A stretch of 64,000 bases of DNA from Paracoccus bogoriensis (GTDB taxonomy: Bacteria; Pseudomonadota; Alphaproteobacteria; Rhodobacterales; Rhodobacteraceae), in the NCBI RefSeq assembly GCF_019431455.1, contig NZ_JAHYSR010000015.1:1-64000 (forward strand), read 5' to 3'. Shown here piece after piece: positions 38,181 through 46,627 of the stretch (positions are counted from its first letter, which is position 1; every line of letters starts with the position of its first letter). The notes under the pieces were generated by a model. It was not told where the DNA came from and made no database searches. It saw nothing but the letters and a program-made list of their open reading frames with translations. Position numbers and translations under genes: made by a program.

Positions 38181-39104
38181 TCAGCCAAAGCTGCGGGTCG
38201 GGCGGTCAAAGACCTTGCGGCCCATCAGGCTGCCCACCAGATCGACCATCAGCTTGGCGGTGCGGCCACGCTCGTCCAGAAAGGGGTTCAGCTCGACCAG
38301 ATCCAGCGAGGTGACAAGCCCGGATTCATGCAGCAATTCCATGACCAGATGCGCCTCGCGGAAGGTCGCGCCGCCGGGCACGGTCGTTCCGACCGCCGGC
38401 GCGATCGAGGGGTCCAGGAAATCCACATCCAGGCTGACATGCAAGAGCCCGCCCGCCGCGCGCACCCGGTCCAGAAAGGCGCGCAGCGGCGCGGTGATGC
38501 CGTGCTCGTCCAGGACGCGCATGTCGTTCACGGTAATCTCGGTCGGCTGCATCGCGGCCAGCTCGGCCGGGTCCACGCTGCGGATGCCGAACATGCAGAT
38601 GTTCTCGCCCGGTATGGGGGTGGGAAAGGGCGGGAACGGATCGAAGCCGGGCAAGCCGTGGGCATAGGCCATGGGCGTTCCGTGCAGATTGCCCGATGTG
38701 GTCGTCTCCACTGTGTGGAAATCGCTGTGCGCGTCCAGCCAGATCACGAAAAGCGGCCTGTTGGCGCGCGCCGCGTGCCGGGCAACGCCGGTTAGCGTTC
38801 CCATGGCCAGAGCGTGATCGCCGCCCATGATGATCGGCATACCCGTGGCCATCGCGTCCTCGGTTGCCTGGGCCAGCGCCCTGGTCCAGGCGATCACTTC
38901 GGGCAGGTGATGGACGGCAGGATTGGCGCAGGTCTCGGTGCCCGGCGGGAGGGGGGCAACGTCGCCGCGATCCTCGACCTGATGGCCAAGTGCGGTCAGA
39001 GTTCCGGCAAGGCCCGCCACGCGGTAGGCGGCGGGCCCCATGAGGCAGCCGGGGCGGCGCTGGCCTTCATCGACGGGGGCGCCGATCAGGATGCAATGGG
39101 TCAT
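38181..39104 (-). CDS. Arginase
   Basis: Arginase hydrolyses arginine to ornithine and urea using two manganese ions. The 307 residues hold all metal motifs: MPIIMGGDHALAMGTLTGVA near residue 90, FVIWLDAHSDFHTVETTTSG near 120, and LLHVSLDVDFLDPSIAPAVG near 225. The start MTHCILIGAPVDEGQRRPGC is also typical. Length fits the family. It is monocistronic, between the TonB receptor gene and the tRNA. With argD and argF nearby it touches arginine metabolism in the opposite direction. Confidence 0.92.
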   Translation of the reverse strand: MTHCILIGAPVDEGQRRPGCLMGPAAYRVAGLAGTLTALGHQVEDRGDVAPLPPGTETCANPAVHHLPEVIAWTRALAQATEDAMATGMPIIMGGDHALAMGTLTGVARHAARANRPLFVIWLDAHSDFHTVETTTSGNLHGTPMAYAHGLPGFDPFPPFPTPIPGENICMFGIRSVDPAELAAMQPTEITVNDMRVLDEHGITAPLRAFLDRVRAAGGLLHVSLDVDFLDPSIAPAVGTTVPGGATFREAHLVMELLHESGLVTSLDLVELNPFLDERGRTAKLMVDLVGSLMGRKVFDRPTRSFG

Positions 39105-39141
39105 CCGGGTCTCCTTTCCTTTTGGCCCGGATCAAAGCGGT

Positions 39142-39166
39142 CCGGCGGCGGAATGTCCACCGCCGG
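39142..39166 (-). terminator. Possible terminator after the TonB receptor gene
   Basis: CCGGCGG (39142-39148) and CCGCCGG (39160-39166) can pair around an 11-nt loop, 9 bases after the receptor stop at 39175 on the minus strand. CCGCTTTG follows, with a short T-run. It is a plausible but not strong terminator. Confidence 0.45.
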
Positions 39167-39174
39167 CACATGGG

Positions 39175-41262
39175 TCAGAACTCGGTCGTCAGGCCAAGCC
39201 ACAAACGACGGCCCTCGCCGACCGTGTTGTTGGTGGCCATGTCGATGACGCGATCCAGTAGGTTATAGACCGCCGCATTGACCGTGGCGCGATCCGACAG
39301 ATGGTAATTCGCACCCAGGTCCACGGTCAGGTAGGATCCGTACTCATAGGCGATGACCTGGCCGGCCTCGTTCGTGGCATAGGGTCGGCCATTGGTGCCA
39401 ATTCGCGCGCCTGCCGCAATTTCGCGTCCGTGGTAGTTGGCCGAGCCCCACAGGTCCAGCCCGGTGACGGGCGTTTGCCAATCCACCGTGAGGCTAGCCG
39501 AGTGACGCGGCGTCCGCGCCAGAGGCAGACCCGCAAAGTCGCCCGTGCGCTGTTCGGAATCCACCAGGCTGTAGGCGGCCCGCACAGTCACATCCGCCCG
39601 GGCATTCCAGTCGGCGGTGAGCTCCACGCCTTGAAGCCGCGCCTCGCCTACATTGAACCATTCCCAGCGGTTGTAGCCTTGGCCGCCCACCGTGATGCGT
39701 TCGCCGGTATTGGCGCTTTCGATCTTGTTCCGAAAATCGGTGCGAAAGACCGTCGCGCCCAGGCCGAAGCCTTGGCCCTCGTACAGGGCAGCCAGTTCAA
39801 AGTTGGTGCTTTTCTCGGGGGCAAGGTCGGGGTTCGAGACGATCACGCCCGCGCCGCGCTGTGTGGTGTAGTAATAGCCCGGCACGATCGAGCGCACGTC
39901 CGGTGCCCGGAACCCGGTCGAGACACCGCCCTTCAGCACCAGACCCGGCGTCGCGTTCCACACGCCGTAAAGGCGCGGTGTGACATGGGTGCCGAATTCC
40001 TTGTGGCGGTTCAGGCGCGCGCCAAGCGTCAGGGAAAGATCGTCGGTGGGCTTCCATTCGTCCTCGGCAAAGACCGCCCATTGCGAGGTGGCAAAGCGAT
40101 AGGTCACGCCATCCCCAAGACCGGGGTTGTGATCGTGCACATCGGCGCGGTTGTGCTGGGCGCCCAGGGTCAGCATGTGGCGGCCCTGCCATTCCAGCGG
40201 CGTGGTCAGCTTCGCGTCGGCGACGGTGTTCGTGACCTTAGGCGCGCGCGTGGCAGGCGACAGGCCCACCGCGCCGTTGCCCGACCAGGTCACGCGCTGC
40301 CCCGTCTCGCGCTGGATCGAGGCTTCAAGCCGCGTCTCGCCCATCCGGCCCGCATAGCTCAGCCGGGCATGGTCGCGCCTGTTCTCTTGCAGGCTGTCGT
40401 TCTGGCGCGTGCCTTGGAAGTCGGTCTCGGGGATCGTGCGGCCCACGCGGCCCAGATCCTCGATCCGGCTGCGCCCGCCTTGCAGGCTGATCTCGTGATC
40501 CGTGGCAGGGGTCCAGGTCAGCCGGGCGGACAGGTCGGTCAGGTCGCGGTCGCGCAGCCCGTCTATGACTCGCGCCTCGCTGCGGTCCAGCTTGCGGCCC
40601 CAGACCTGCAGGCCCAGACGGTCCGCGATCACCGGGCCGTTGGCGTAGAAGGACAGTTGCCGGCTAGAACTGTCCTCGTCACGACCCGGTATCGTGGTCT
40701 CGGCCGTGACCGAGCCGCCCCACCGATCCGCCACGGGCTTGGTGATGATGTTGATCACGCCGCCCATCGCATCCGAACCGTAAAGCGACGACATCGGCCC
40801 GCGCACGATCTCGATCCGCTCGATGGCGGCGACGGGAGGGATGAAGCTCTGTTCGATGCCTGCGCTGCCATTCGTGCGGCTTTCGCGGGTGGATTGGCGT
40901 TTTCCGTCCACCAGGATCAGCGTGTATTGTCCGCCAAGGCCGCGGATGGTGATGTCCTGTTCGTTGGCGATGCCGGTCGCGGCGACGCCCTGGACGCCGC
41001 GCAGCGCGTCGGTCAGGCTGGTGATGTTGCGGCGCTGCAATTCGGTGCCCGAGATGACGGTGATGCTGGCGGGCGCCTCCGCGACGTTCTGCTCGAACCC
41101 CGAGGCGGTGATGACGATCTCGTCCAGCAGGAAGGGCTGGCTTTCCTGGGCAGCGGCCAGCACGGGCGCCAGTGCGACAGTCGCGGCCAGTGTCGTGCGA
41201 GTGACAATGCGGCAAGAGGCCATGCGCCGGGACGGCGCGGCCAAAGCATGGGCGAAGGGCAT
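39175..41262 (-). CDS. TonB-dependent outer-membrane receptor, siderophore type
   Basis: This 695-residue outer-membrane protein takes up a ligand, probably a ferric siderophore, using TonB energy. A signal peptide ends near ALAPVLAAAQ. The TonB box region is DEIVITASGF, then the plug domain (APASITVISGTELQRRNITS, VRGPMSSLYGSDAMGGVINI) and a 22-strand barrel that ends in ...LWLGLTTEF with terminal Phe. GGAG lies 8 bases before the ATG at 41262; an in-frame ATG at 41223 is the alternative. No siderophore, exbB or ABC genes are adjacent. The exact ligand cannot be told from sequence. Confidence 0.9.
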   Translation of the reverse strand: MPFAHALAAPSRRMASCRIVTRTTLAATVALAPVLAAAQESQPFLLDEIVITASGFEQNVAEAPASITVISGTELQRRNITSLTDALRGVQGVAATGIANEQDITIRGLGGQYTLILVDGKRQSTRESRTNGSAGIEQSFIPPVAAIERIEIVRGPMSSLYGSDAMGGVINIITKPVADRWGGSVTAETTIPGRDEDSSSRQLSFYANGPVIADRLGLQVWGRKLDRSEARVIDGLRDRDLTDLSARLTWTPATDHEISLQGGRSRIEDLGRVGRTIPETDFQGTRQNDSLQENRRDHARLSYAGRMGETRLEASIQRETGQRVTWSGNGAVGLSPATRAPKVTNTVADAKLTTPLEWQGRHMLTLGAQHNRADVHDHNPGLGDGVTYRFATSQWAVFAEDEWKPTDDLSLTLGARLNRHKEFGTHVTPRLYGVWNATPGLVLKGGVSTGFRAPDVRSIVPGYYYTTQRGAGVIVSNPDLAPEKSTNFELAALYEGQGFGLGATVFRTDFRNKIESANTGERITVGGQGYNRWEWFNVGEARLQGVELTADWNARADVTVRAAYSLVDSEQRTGDFAGLPLARTPRHSASLTVDWQTPVTGLDLWGSANYHGREIAAGARIGTNGRPYATNEAGQVIAYEYGSYLTVDLGANYHLSDRATVNAAVYNLLDRVIDMATNNTVGEGRRLWLGLTTEF

Positions 41263-41325
41263 GCGAAAGGCTCCGGAATGTGGGATTTGGATGCCTGGGG
41301 CAGGGCCGAGGGAACAGACCGCATA

Positions 41326-41344
41326 CCTGGGTAATATAGTCAGG
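41326..41344. promoter_or_regulatory. Imperfect palindrome upstream of the TonB receptor
   Basis: CCTG (41326-41329) and CAGG (41341-41344) flank an AT-rich 11-bp centre, so six of nine position pairs are symmetric. On the minus strand the centre reads TATATT, close to a -10 box, 60-80 bases before the receptor start. It could be the binding site of an iron regulator. I cannot assign it to a named regulator. Confidence 0.35.
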
Positions 41345-41439
41345 ATTATGCCCGCGGCTTGCCGGTCACAACCGGCACGGAAAAGCCTGTGGCAGGCTGT
41401 TGCGCAAAGGCTACATCGGGCGCCTCGGCCCAGGGGGGT

Positions 41440-41462
41440 GCGGGGGGCAGGATGCCCCCCGC
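41440..41462 (-). terminator. GC hairpin terminator after metG
   Basis: GCGGGGGGC (41440-41448) and GCCCCCCGC (41454-41462) form a perfect 9-bp stem around the 5-nt loop AGGAT. It lies 38 bp after the metG stop on the minus strand. No T-run follows, which is common for terminators in this group. Confidence 0.6.
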
Positions 41463-41499
41463 CCTGTCGCGGGACGCAAGCGGCGCGAGGCCGCAATCC

Positions 41500-43218
41500 T
41501 CAGCGGCGAACGCCCTTGAAGCGCTCGGCCCAAGCCTCGCGGTCCTCGTCGCTGATCTTGGCGAACAGCAGGTCGGGCACGGTGAAGGCATGGCCGGGGC
41601 GCAGCGCGGACAGCGCCTCGGTCAGGTCGCCGGGCCAGGCGGCATCGGTTGCGCCCATCGCTTCAAGCAGCCGGGCCGAGGCAAAGGGGATGAAGGGCGC
41701 CGACAGAATCGCATAAAGCCGGATCAGGTTCAGGCCCATCCTGATCTGCATCGCGGCCTTGCCGGGATCGGTCCTGAACACCGTCCAGGGTGCGGCGGAT
41801 TGCAGGTATTCGTTGCCCAGAACCCAGATCGCGCGCAGTTCGGATGCGGATTTGCGGACCTCCATGGCCTGCATATTGGCATCATAGGCGGCCAGGCGCG
41901 CCGTCAGGGCAGCGATCAGGGCGGCCTCGTCGGCCCCATAGGCCGGGCCTTCGGGCACGGTCTCGCCGAACTTGCTGCGACAGAACTTGGTGACGCGGCT
42001 GACGAAATTGCCGAGAACGTCCGCCAGATCCTTGTTCACCGATTGCTGGAAATTCTCCCAGGTGAACTCGCTGTCGCCCGACTCGGGGGCGTGCGACAGC
42101 AGCCACCAGCGCCAGTAATCCGCCGGCAGGATCTCAAGCGCCTGGTCCATGAAGACACCGCGGCCCTGCGAGGTGCTGAACTGCCCGCCGTCATAGGTCA
42201 GGTAATTGAACGACTTTATGTAATCGACCATTTTCCATGGCTCGCCCGAACCGATCAGCGTGGCGGGGAAGCTGAGCGTATGGAAAGGCACGTTGTCCTT
42301 GCCCATGAACTGGGTGTAGGTCACATCCTCGGCGCCCTCGTCCAGGCGCCACCAGCGGCGCCAGCCTTCCTCGCCTGCACCGGTCGCGTCGGCCCATTCG
42401 GCGGTTGCGGCGATATATTCGATGGGCGCGTCGAACCAGACATAGAAGACCTTGCCCTCCATGCCGGGCCAGTCCTGATCGCCGCGCTTCACGGGCACGC
42501 CCCAATCCAGATCGCGGGTGATGCCCCGGTCCTGCAGCCCGTCGCCGTCGTTCAGCCATTTCTTCGCGATCGAGGTGGTCAGGATCGGCCAGTCGGTCTT
42601 GCTGTCGATCCAGGCCGCGATCTCGGATTTCAGTGCCGACTGGCGCAGATAGAGATGTTTGGTCTCGCGCACTTCCAGATCGGTCGAGCCGGAAATCGCG
42701 CTGCGAGGGTTGATCAGGTCGGTCGGGTCAAGTTGCTTGGTGCAGTTCTCGCACTGGTCGCCGCGGGCCTTGTCATAGCCGCAATTGGGGCAGGTGCCCT
42801 CGATGTAGCGGTCGGGCAGAAAGCGCTTGTCTGCATGCGAATAGACCTGCTTTTCGATGACTTCTCGGATATAGCCCCGCTCGGCCAGACGGCCCGCGAA
42901 ATGCTGGGTCAGGGCGCGGTTGCGGTCGCTGGAGGAGCGGCCGTAATGGTCGAAGGACAGGCCGAACCCCGCCGCCAGCGCGCTTTGTTCGCCATGCATC
43001 CGGGCGCAGTAATCGGCCACGGCCTCACCGGTCCTGGCGGCGGCCAGTTCGGCGGGCGTGCCGTGTTCGTCGGTGGCACAGATGAACATGACCTCGTGGC
43101 CGCGCGCGCGCAGATAGCGGGCATAGAGATCCGCCGGAAGCTGAGAGCCGACGAGGTTCCCCAGATGCTTGATGCCGTTGATATAGGGCAGGGCAGAAGT
43201 GATCAGGTGGCGGGCCAT
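41500..43218 (-). CDS. metG: Methionyl-tRNA synthetase
   Basis: MetG charges tRNA-Met with methionine. The 572 residues start [20 protein letters not shown], where HLGN is the HIGH signature. A zinc-knuckle insert is [20 protein letters not shown] near residue 143. The KMSKS equivalent is [20 protein letters not shown] near residue 330, a form normal for this subgroup. The anticodon-binding helices include [20 protein letters not shown]. No extra C-terminal EMAP domain is present. The ATG at 43218 gives the family start; an open frame upstream is not part of it. Confidence 0.95.
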   Translation of the reverse strand: MARHLITSALPYINGIKHLGNLVGSQLPADLYARYLRARGHEVMFICATDEHGTPAELAAARTGEAVADYCARMHGEQSALAAGFGLSFDHYGRSSSDRNRALTQHFAGRLAERGYIREVIEKQVYSHADKRFLPDRYIEGTCPNCGYDKARGDQCENCTKQLDPTDLINPRSAISGSTDLEVRETKHLYLRQSALKSEIAAWIDSKTDWPILTTSIAKKWLNDGDGLQDRGITRDLDWGVPVKRGDQDWPGMEGKVFYVWFDAPIEYIAATAEWADATGAGEEGWRRWWRLDEGAEDVTYTQFMGKDNVPFHTLSFPATLIGSGEPWKMVDYIKSFNYLTYDGGQFSTSQGRGVFMDQALEILPADYWRWWLLSHAPESGDSEFTWENFQQSVNKDLADVLGNFVSRVTKFCRSKFGETVPEGPAYGADEAALIAALTARLAAYDANMQAMEVRKSASELRAIWVLGNEYLQSAAPWTVFRTDPGKAAMQIRMGLNLIRLYAILSAPFIPFASARLLEAMGATDAAWPGDLTEALSALRPGHAFTVPDLLFAKISDEDREAWAERFKGVRR

Positions 43219-43502
43219 GTCATGCGTCCTTTGGGGGTCGCGCTTCTCTAGCCGCGTTGCGCGGTGATGAAAAGTGCGGCGCGCGTTGCAGCGGCTGTGC
43301 GCGCAGCGCCGGGGGCCGGGCGGGGCGCGAAAATCCCTTGCTTCTCGGGGAAAACCGGCCTCACCGGGGATGCACCGGCGCGGCACCGGATGTGCACCGG
43401 TGGTGCAGCGCTTGCGCGCGTTGCAGGACGTATTGCGACAAGGGACTTGAGCGGAAACCGGGGCCGGTGCAGCGTGGCGAACCGATCACCGGAAGGCCCG
43501 CC
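43219..43502. other. Intergenic region with phased CACCGG repeats
   Basis: This 284-bp gap separates metG from a broken membrane gene. I see no gene in it. Between 43362 and 43400 the hexamer CACCGG occurs four times at exactly 11-bp spacing, followed by a weaker fifth unit at 43406. The region between 43265 and 43330 is a GC-rich run of GCG/CGC steps. Promoters for metG and the rightward gene should be here. Confidence 0.5.
43362..43405. repeat. Four 11-bp direct repeats with core CACCGG
   Basis: The units start at 43362, 43373, 43384 and 43395 and read CACCGGGGATG, CACCGGCGCGG, CACCGGATGTG and CACCGGTGGTG. The first six bases are identical in all four; the spacer varies. CAGCGC at 43406 continues the phase. 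An 11-bp period puts every core on the same face of the helix, as in iteron-like protein-binding arrays. Confidence 0.75.
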
Positions 43503-43948
43503 ATGACACGATCCCCGCTTCCCGCCGCGACGCTGGCCCTGCTGTTGCCGCTGGTCTGGCTGGCGCTGGGCGTGGCGCTGGGACAGGATGACCCCGCCCT
43601 GCATGGCGAGGGCGGGCCGGTCGAGCTGTTCTCGGCGATGTATCTGCTGCTGGCGGGGACGATGCTGCTGATCCTGCCGGACCGGGCCGCGCGCTGGCAT
43701 CAGGCCGTGCTGCTGGCCGCCTCCTGCGCGAGATGGACTGGGACAAGCGCTTCACCAAGCACGGCATCCTGTCGCTGCGCCATGACACCGGAGAGGCGCC
43801 GCTGCCCGAAAAGATCATCGGCGCGCTGGTCGCGCTGATCGTGCTGGCGGCGGGGTTGCGGCTGCTGCGCCGCGACCTGTGGCCCTTGGCTGGGCGGGTT
43901 GCGGCGCGGATCGGGGATGGAATGGCTGCGGCTGGATTGCGACGCGGA
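43503..43948 (+). pseudogene. Frameshifted membrane protein gene
   Basis: From ATG 43503 the frame reads a first membrane helix (LALLLPLVWLALGVALGQDD) and a second (FSAMYLLLAGTMLLIL), then at about 43722-43730 it runs into unrelated sequence. The neighbouring frame takes up sense coding at LLREMDWDKRFTKHGILSLR with a third helix (LVALIVLAAGLRLL). A conserved Arg-Glu-Met/Leu-Asp-x-Asp-Lys motif at this point occurs in small Rhodobacteraceae membrane proteins. The 3' end is unclear and runs into the convergent gcrA end. A sequencing error at the frameshift cannot be excluded. Confidence 0.55.
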
Positions 43949-44575
43949 TCAGCGGCGGCGGTCGCGGCGGCTGCTCATCGGCTGGAAGGCCACGCCGACA
44001 TGCGCCTCGCAATAGGGTTTGCCGGGCTGGCTGGGCAGGCCGCAGAACCAGAACTTGTCGGTTGCCGGATCGCCGATCGGCCATTTGCAGGTGCGTTCGG
44101 TCAGCTCCATCAGCGTCAGCTTGCGGGCGCGTTTCTCGACCTCGCGCACCGAGGCGAGGGCTTCGGGGCTGATCTCGTTGGCCGAGGGCTGCGGCGGCAG
44201 AGGCTGGCCCGCCGGCACAATGGGGCGGCGCGGCGCGGGGGTGAAGGCGACGGGTTCGGCGGTGCGGGCCTCGGGCTTCGGCTCGGGACGCGGCTCGGGT
44301 CGGGCTTCGACCTTCGGCTCGGGGCGCGGTTCGGCGCGGTGGGGCACGGCCGCAGCGCGGGCCGGCGATTCGGCGCGGGCGGTGACTTGCTTCTGCGGCT
44401 CGGGCGCGGCTTCGGGCTGCGGGTCGTCATTGCGGTTGGACAGGCCCAGACGATGGACCTTGCCGATCACCGCGTTGCGGGTGACGCCGCCCAGTTCCTT
44501 GGCGATGGCACTGGCCGACTGCCCCTCGGACCACATGCGTTTGAGCGTCTCGACACGTTCATCCGTCCAGGACAT
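43949..44575 (-). CDS. gcrA: Cell-cycle regulator GcrA
   Basis: GcrA is an alphaproteobacterial sigma-70 cofactor that activates cell-cycle promoters carrying CcrM-methylated GANTC sites. The 208 residues have the N-terminal DNA-binding domain SWTDERVETLKRMWSEGQSA followed by SAIAKELGGVTRNAVIGKVH and RLGLSNR. A long low-complexity linker of Pro-Glu/Ala-Arg repeats (about residues 50-130) leads to the sigma-interacting C-terminus TLMELTERTCKWPIGDPATD and FWFCGLPSQPGKPYCEAHVG. All domains are intact. It is divergent from the ABC-2 permease gene. Confidence 0.95.
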   Translation of the reverse strand: MSWTDERVETLKRMWSEGQSASAIAKELGGVTRNAVIGKVHRLGLSNRNDDPQPEAAPEPQKQVTARAESPARAAAVPHRAEPRPEPKVEARPEPRPEPKPEARTAEPVAFTPAPRRPIVPAGQPLPPQPSANEISPEALASVREVEKRARKLTLMELTERTCKWPIGDPATDKFWFCGLPSQPGKPYCEAHVGVAFQPMSSRRDRRR

Positions 44576-44692
44576 GGCTGCCTTTCCGGGCGGGTCTTGC
44601 CTGCCGCCCCATCTTGAAACCTGCGATTGGTCCCGCCAGAAACGGGATGCCGAGATTTAGCCGCTGATGCGCAGAAATTCAAGGACCGCCCG

Positions 44693-45532
44693 ATGACAGC
44701 CTCCAGCCCCCAGAAACACCCCCGCGCCCTGCCGCCCGCCGCGCGCGAGATGGGGGTGCGCCGCTTCGGCCGTGTGAACTGGCTGGGGCTGTGGACCCTG
44801 GCCGTGCGCGAGGTCATGCGCTTCATGGCGGTCTGGCAGCAGACGGTCTTTGCGCCGCTGATGACAGCGGGGCTGTTCGTGCTGGTCTTTGCGCTGGCCC
44901 TGGGCGGCGAGCGGCAGGTGATGGGCCTGCCCTATCTGGTCTTTCTGGGGCCGGGCGTCCTGATGATGACGGTGATCCAGAACGCCTTCGCCAACAGTTC
45001 CAGCTCGATCGTGGCGGCCAAGGTGCAGGGCAATATCGTGGACACGCTGATGCCGCCCCTGTCGGCGGGCGAATTGCTGGCGGGCTATCTGGCGGGCTCG
45101 GTCGTGCGGGCGGGGCTGGTCGCGGGGGTGATCGGCGCGGGCATGATCGCGGTGACGGGGCGGGGCGTGGCGCATCCGCTCTGGGCGCTGGCCTTTGTCG
45201 TGATGGCGGCGGCGCTGATGGGGGCGCTTGGCATCCTGGCCGGGATCATGGCGCAGAAATTCGACCAGATGGCCGCGATCAGCAATTTCATCGTCACGCC
45301 GCTGAGCTTCCTGTCGGGCACCTTCTATTCGGTGCAGGCCCTGCCCGAGCCGTTCAACACGATCTCGCACTGGAACCCGATCTTCTATCTGATCGACGGG
45401 GCGCGCTACGGCGTGACCGGGGTCAGCGATTCGCCGCCCCTGCGCGGGCTGATCGTCTGCGGCGCGGTGCTGGCCGTGGTGCTGTATCTGGCCTGGCGCT
45501 GGCTGAAGACCGGCTATCGGATGAAGCCCTAG
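44693..45532 (+). CDS. ABC-2 type transporter permease
   Basis: This 279-residue integral membrane protein has six helices of the ABC-2 family (YadH/NodJ-like). Recognisable parts are FMAVWQQTVFAPLMTAGLFV, FVLVFALALGGERQVMGLPY, NAFANSSSSIVAAKVQGNIV and the loop before the last helices, PEPFNTISHWNPIFYLIDGA followed by RYGVTG. Such permeases work with a separate ATPase, but none is adjacent, so the partner must be encoded elsewhere. The stop TAG shares the CTAG at 45529-45532 with the stop of the convergent gene. Confidence 0.88.
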   Translation: MTASSPQKHPRALPPAAREMGVRRFGRVNWLGLWTLAVREVMRFMAVWQQTVFAPLMTAGLFVLVFALALGGERQVMGLPYLVFLGPGVLMMTVIQNAFANSSSSIVAAKVQGNIVDTLMPPLSAGELLAGYLAGSVVRAGLVAGVIGAGMIAVTGRGVAHPLWALAFVVMAAALMGALGILAGIMAQKFDQMAAISNFIVTPLSFLSGTFYSVQALPEPFNTISHWNPIFYLIDGARYGVTGVSDSPPLRGLIVCGAVLAVVLYLAWRWLKTGYRMKP

Positions 45533-46425
45533 CGGCGGCGTTGCCGGTCGCGCCAGACCAGCAGGCCCGCCCCCGCGACCAGCACGGCCGCGCCGATCAG
45601 GCTGACCCCGTCGGGCAGGACGCCAAAGACCCACAGGTCGAACCCCGCCGCCCAGACCAGCGTCAGATAGAAGAACGGCGCCACGAAGCTGGCATCCGCC
45701 CGCCGCATCGCCGCAAGGTTCAGCGCCTGTCCGCCCGCCATGATCAGCCCAAGAGCCGCCAGCGCCGCCCATTGCGCGGGATTGGGCGCGGACCAGACCG
45801 CCAGCGCCGCTACCGTCGCGACCGCAGCGCCCATGCCGTTGTTCACGATCAGGATCTGCAACCGCCCCTCGCGCCCGGTGAGGCGCTTGATGAAGATCGC
45901 CTCAAGCCCCATCGCGGCGGCGGCGCCCAGGGCCAGGAACGCGGCGGGCTGGATGGCGCCGGTCGGGCGCAGCAGGATCGCGGCGCCGATCAGGGCGATC
46001 ACGGCGGCGCCCCAGCGGACCGGGCCGACGCGCTCTCCCAGCAGGGGGATGGCCAGCATCATGGTGAAGACCGGCGACAGGAAGCTGATCGCGGTCGCAT
46101 CGGGCAAGGGCATCTGCGCGACGGCCGCGAACATCAGCGTGATCCCGCCCCAGCCGCAGAGCGTGCGCGCCAGATGCGTCCCCCATGCCGGGCGCGTCAG
46201 GACGGGCCGCATCACCGCCAGCGCCAGCGCGATCCCGGCCAGCGCAAAGCCGAACCGGCCGAAGCTGACCATCAGCGGCGGCAGGGCGGGGCCAAGCGCG
46301 CCCGTGCCGATCGCCTTGGCAATCAGCGAGGTGGCGGCGAAAAGCGCGGTCGCCGCCACCATCAGGGCGGCGGTCACGCGGCGGTCGGGCTGATGTTCAC
46401 CGGATGTTTCCATGAGCGCAGGCAT
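45529..46425 (-). CDS. EamA-family DMT transporter
   Basis: This is a 10-helix drug/metabolite transporter of about 298 residues with two EamA repeats. Segments include RVTAALMVAATALFAATSLI, GWGGITLMFAAVAQMPLPDA followed by TAISFLSPVFTMMLAIPLLG, and FVAPFFYLTLVWAAGFDLWV. The PDATAISFLSPVF motif is usual for the S-adenosylmethionine/RhtA-like DMT group, but the substrate is not known. I chose the ATG at 46425 with GGCGGG before it; 46413 and 46449 are alternatives. It converges with the ABC-2 permease, overlapping by 4 bp. Confidence 0.85.
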   Translation of the reverse strand: MPALMETSGEHQPDRRVTAALMVAATALFAATSLIAKAIGTGALGPALPPLMVSFGRFGFALAGIALALAVMRPVLTRPAWGTHLARTLCGWGGITLMFAAVAQMPLPDATAISFLSPVFTMMLAIPLLGERVGPVRWGAAVIALIGAAILLRPTGAIQPAAFLALGAAAAMGLEAIFIKRLTGREGRLQILIVNNGMGAAVATVAALAVWSAPNPAQWAALAALGLIMAGGQALNLAAMRRADASFVAPFFYLTLVWAAGFDLWVFGVLPDGVSLIGAAVLVAGAGLLVWRDRQRRR

Positions 46426-46586
46426 GACCCGACCCGCCGGCAGGGTCAACCGCCCCGGGTGGTATTTATCGCTTGCGTGTCGCGCCCGTCACGCGCATCT
46501 TCCGGCCATGAACAAGCGACGCGCCCGTATCATCCGACGCTGATGCGACCCCTCGACGGTCCGCATCCCCGCTTGCCTGCCCCTTT

Positions 46587-46617
46587 CCCACCGCTGCAAA
46601 TTTCCCATCGCTGCAAA
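46587..46617 (+). repeat. 17-bp tandem direct repeat just before argD
   Basis: CCCACCGCTGCAAA (46587-46600) and CCCATCGCTGCAAA (46604-46617) differ at one position and have a 17-bp period. The second copy runs into the AAAGG ribosome-binding site of argD, 12 bases before its ATG. It may be a slippage duplication or a paired regulatory site. Confidence 0.6.
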
Positions 46618-46627
46618 GGCCCTGCCC

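Noticed and set aside
39301-41334. 677-codon plus-strand open frame
   Set aside because: It is the shadow of the TonB receptor, which has clear plug and barrel signatures.
43362-43405. Reading the phased CACCGG array as a replication origin iteron set
   Set aside because: No rep gene, DnaA boxes or AT-rich melting region are adjacent, and the location is between ordinary chromosomal genes.
43733-44617. 294-codon plus-strand frame running over gcrA
   Set aside because: Only its first 60 or so codons look real, as part of the frameshifted membrane gene. The rest is antisense to gcrA.
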